Of a stretch of DNA of 7,519 nucleotides, positions 6,468 through 7,519 are shown one piece after another. Origin of the DNA: CBDUMN01 sp965368335 (GTDB lineage: Bacteria; Pseudomonadota; Alphaproteobacteria; Rhodospirillales; JAPHRK01); contig CBDUMN010000135.1 of NCBI GenBank assembly GCA_965368335.1, forward strand, positions 1 through 7,519, given 5' to 3'. A model generated the notes under the pieces. It did not search any database. It saw nothing but the letters and a program-made list of their open reading frames with translations, and was not told the origin of the DNA. Both the position numbers and the translations under genes were made by a program. Each line of letters opens with the position of its first letter. Positions within the stretch are counted from its first letter, which is position 1.

Positions 6468-6529
6468 GACAACCCTGTTTAGCATTGCGGTTTGGCGGCG
6501 ACTCCTGCTAGGAACACCTATCGGAAACG

Positions 6530-6557
6530 ACTGTACCCCAGACAAAAGCGGCGTCAA
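6530..6557 (-). promoter_or_regulatory. candidate promoter for the TehB-like methyltransferase
   Basis: Reading the minus strand, TTGACG (6557-6552, five of six -35 bases) and TACAGT (6535-6530, four of six -10 bases) are 16 bases apart. The transcript would begin near 6523 and have a leader of about 55 bases before the ATG at 6467. The -35 element sits only 9 bp from the start codon of the divergent DUF1178 gene. Confidence 0.42.
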
Positions 6558-6565
6558 CAAAAGCG

Positions 6566-7084
6566 ATGATTAAATACGAGTTGAAATGCACCGCCGATCA
6601 CCGGTTCGAGGCTTGGTTCAAGGACTCGAAGACTTATGAGGCCCAGGCGGCTAGCGGTGAAGTGGAATGCCCGTTCTGTGGTGATCGGGCGGTGACGCGC
6701 GCCCCTATGGCGCCCAATGTCGTTACCCGTAAAAGCACTGCGCCCGCTTCCGAGGAAAACCAGACTAACGCCCGTGGCGCCGACGCCAATCTTTCGGCTA
6801 TCGAAAACCAGGCTCAGAAGCTGGCTCATGATGATCGGTCCCGCGAGATCGCCAAGCAGATCATGAAGGCGGTCGATAAGGTGCGCGAACACATTGAAGA
6901 TACGTTCGACTACGTGGGCGAGGATTTCGCCGATGAAGCCCGCGCCATCCATTCAGGCGATGCGGAAAAACGTCCCATCTATGGCGAGGCGACCGATGAT
7001 GAGGCCGCCGAGCTTGAAGAAGAAGGCGTTGAGTTCGAACGCCTGACCTTTCCGACCCGCGGCGCAAAGAACAAACTGAGCTAA
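6566..7084 (+). CDS. DUF1178 family protein
   Basis: This 172-residue protein has the N-terminus typical of DUF1178: MIKYELKC, then an HxFEAWF block, then CPFCGD. Cys8, His12, Cys35 and Cys38 make a plausible zinc site (CxxxH plus CxxC); this is inference, since no function is established. The middle (about residues 50-90) is polar and probably flexible. Residues 85-118 look helical, and an acidic stretch near 140-156 precedes a conserved-looking FERLTFPTR end. ATG 6566 gives the family N-terminus, but no strong ribosome binding site precedes it. From memory this gene often follows comF-grxC-nitrilase in alphaproteobacteria; here it is about 3.9 kb away. The divergent methyltransferase starts 98 bp upstream. 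Confidence 0.92.
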   Translation: MIKYELKCTADHRFEAWFKDSKTYEAQAASGEVECPFCGDRAVTRAPMAPNVVTRKSTAPASEENQTNARGADANLSAIENQAQKLAHDDRSREIAKQIMKAVDKVREHIEDTFDYVGEDFADEARAIHSGDAEKRPIYGEATDDEAAELEEEGVEFERLTFPTRGAKNKLS

Positions 7085-7114
7085 CCGAACGCCCCGACCG
7101 GCGGCGACGCCCCT

Positions 7115-7321
7115 ATGAAACACACCTTTGAAAAGATCGCTGGCCTGTTTATCGGCTTGGCGCTTTTAGCGGTGCTTGTATCAATCCTGATGGTTTTGTT
7201 CGGCGGTTCGGTGGTTGGCTTGTTGACCGTTGTCTTTGGCTTTCCCGCCGCTTTTCCCCTAACCACCGCCGTCTTGGTTATCCTTGTGTTGGGACTGATT
7301 GTCTATAAGCGGTTTAAGTAG
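7115..7321 (+). CDS. possible small membrane protein with two helices
   Basis: This 68-residue frame is strongly hydrophobic, with a first helix at about residues 8-29 and a second at about 49-64. A Gly/Val/Phe-rich connection lies between them. Both ends are basic (KHTFEK and KRFK), which fits a helical hairpin with both ends in the cytoplasm. I do not recognise a family. It begins 30 bp after the DUF1178 stop on the same strand, so it may be the second gene of that transcript. No good ribosome binding site precedes ATG 7115; the upstream bases are C-rich. The hydrophobic pattern with basic caps argues for a real gene, but it is not proven. Confidence 0.55.
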   Translation: MKHTFEKIAGLFIGLALLAVLVSILMVLFGGSVVGLLTVVFGFPAAFPLTTAVLVILVLGLIVYKRFK

Positions 7322-7519
7322 GGTGTGTCGACGCATAAGGAAAAATATCCAATTTTACTGATCTGCCAAGCTATTCCGTTCTGGTTTGCTTGATGGAAGG
7401 GGGGGGGCATCGAGGGATGTCTATGTCCCGGTGGAAAATTCCGTTTCTGGTTGTGGCCATTATGTTCTAGGCCGTAAACTCATAAACGGGCTTCCCCAAA
7501 CGTCTTGAATGTGATTCAA
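7322..7519. other. right-end stretch without a convincing gene
   Basis: No long frame is open on either strand. Seen here are a run of nine G (7399-7407), an imperfect direct repeat (7373-7388 and 7438-7455), a 17-codon frame at 7417-7470 with GAGGG just upstream, and a short perfect palindrome at 7505-7519. No hairpin with a T-run was found, so where transcripts from the left end is unclear. It may be the upstream region of a gene beyond the window. Confidence 0.6.
7505..7519. promoter_or_regulatory. perfect 6-3-6 palindrome at window edge, CRP/FNR-like halves
   Basis: TTGAAT (7505-7510) and ATTCAA (7514-7519) are exact reverse complements around GTG. The outer halves TTGA and TCAA recall FNR-type sites, but they are 7 bases apart rather than the 6 of the TTGAT-N4-ATCAA consensus. 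It is therefore not a good FNR site. It may be an operator for a gene beyond the right edge. Confidence 0.25.

Noticed and set aside
1..7519. CRISPR array, tRNA or rRNA genes, insertion sequences, toxin-antitoxin or defence genes
   Set aside because: No regularly spaced repeats, no tRNA-like cloverleaf ends, no transposase motifs and no terminal inverted repeats were seen on reading both strands.

Overview
The window looks like chromosomal DNA from an alphaproteobacterium, probably Rhodospirillales-like. I infer this from the moderately GC-rich sequence (mid-50s percent by eye), a bacterial orthologue of the mitochondrial complex I assembly factor NDUFAF5 divergent from comF, the comF-grxC-nitrilase run, a DUF1178 gene and PomA/PomB-type flagellar stators. 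All of these assignments come from reading translated motifs, not from a database search. Nothing here looks like a phage, transposon, CRISPR array or defence island, and no RNA gene was seen.

Layout. Positions 1-739 (minus) hold the N-terminal part of an NDUFAF5-like methyltransferase-fold protein that runs off the left edge. Only 40 bp separate it from a rightward set at 780-2705: comF (GTG start), grxC, and a carbon-nitrogen hydrolase resembling deaminated glutathione amidase. The hydrolase starts on a TTG that overlaps the grxC stop. A 139-bp AT-rich spacer with a candidate promoter and two inverted repeats precedes the stator pair pomA-pomB (2845-4443). rimO follows (4555-5871). It meets, tail to tail with a 4-bp overlap, a leftward gene for an uncharacterised TehB-like methyltransferase (5868-6467). 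A divergent 98-bp spacer leads to a DUF1178 protein (6566-7084) and a possible two-helix membrane peptide (7115-7321). The last 198 bp carry no convincing gene, but they hold a run of nine G, an imperfect direct repeat and a perfect short palindrome at the very edge.

How the genes fit together. The comF-grxC-amidase group fits thiol and glutathione housekeeping: a glutaredoxin is translationally coupled to a probable repair enzyme for deaminated glutathione. The NDUFAF5-like protein points to complex I maturation. PomA and PomB form the ion-driven stator of the flagellar motor. RimO modifies ribosomal protein uS12. From memory, comF, grxC, the amidase and DUF1178 often lie next to each other in alphaproteobacteria. 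Here DUF1178 is about 3.9 kb away, with the stator, rimO and methyltransferase genes between, which suggests rearrangement or insertion.

Overall this is a mostly ordinary housekeeping region. The points most worth checking are the regulatory architecture upstream of pomA, the Asn in PomA where Vibrio PomA has Asp31, the split DUF1178 linkage, and the unexplained structure at the right end.
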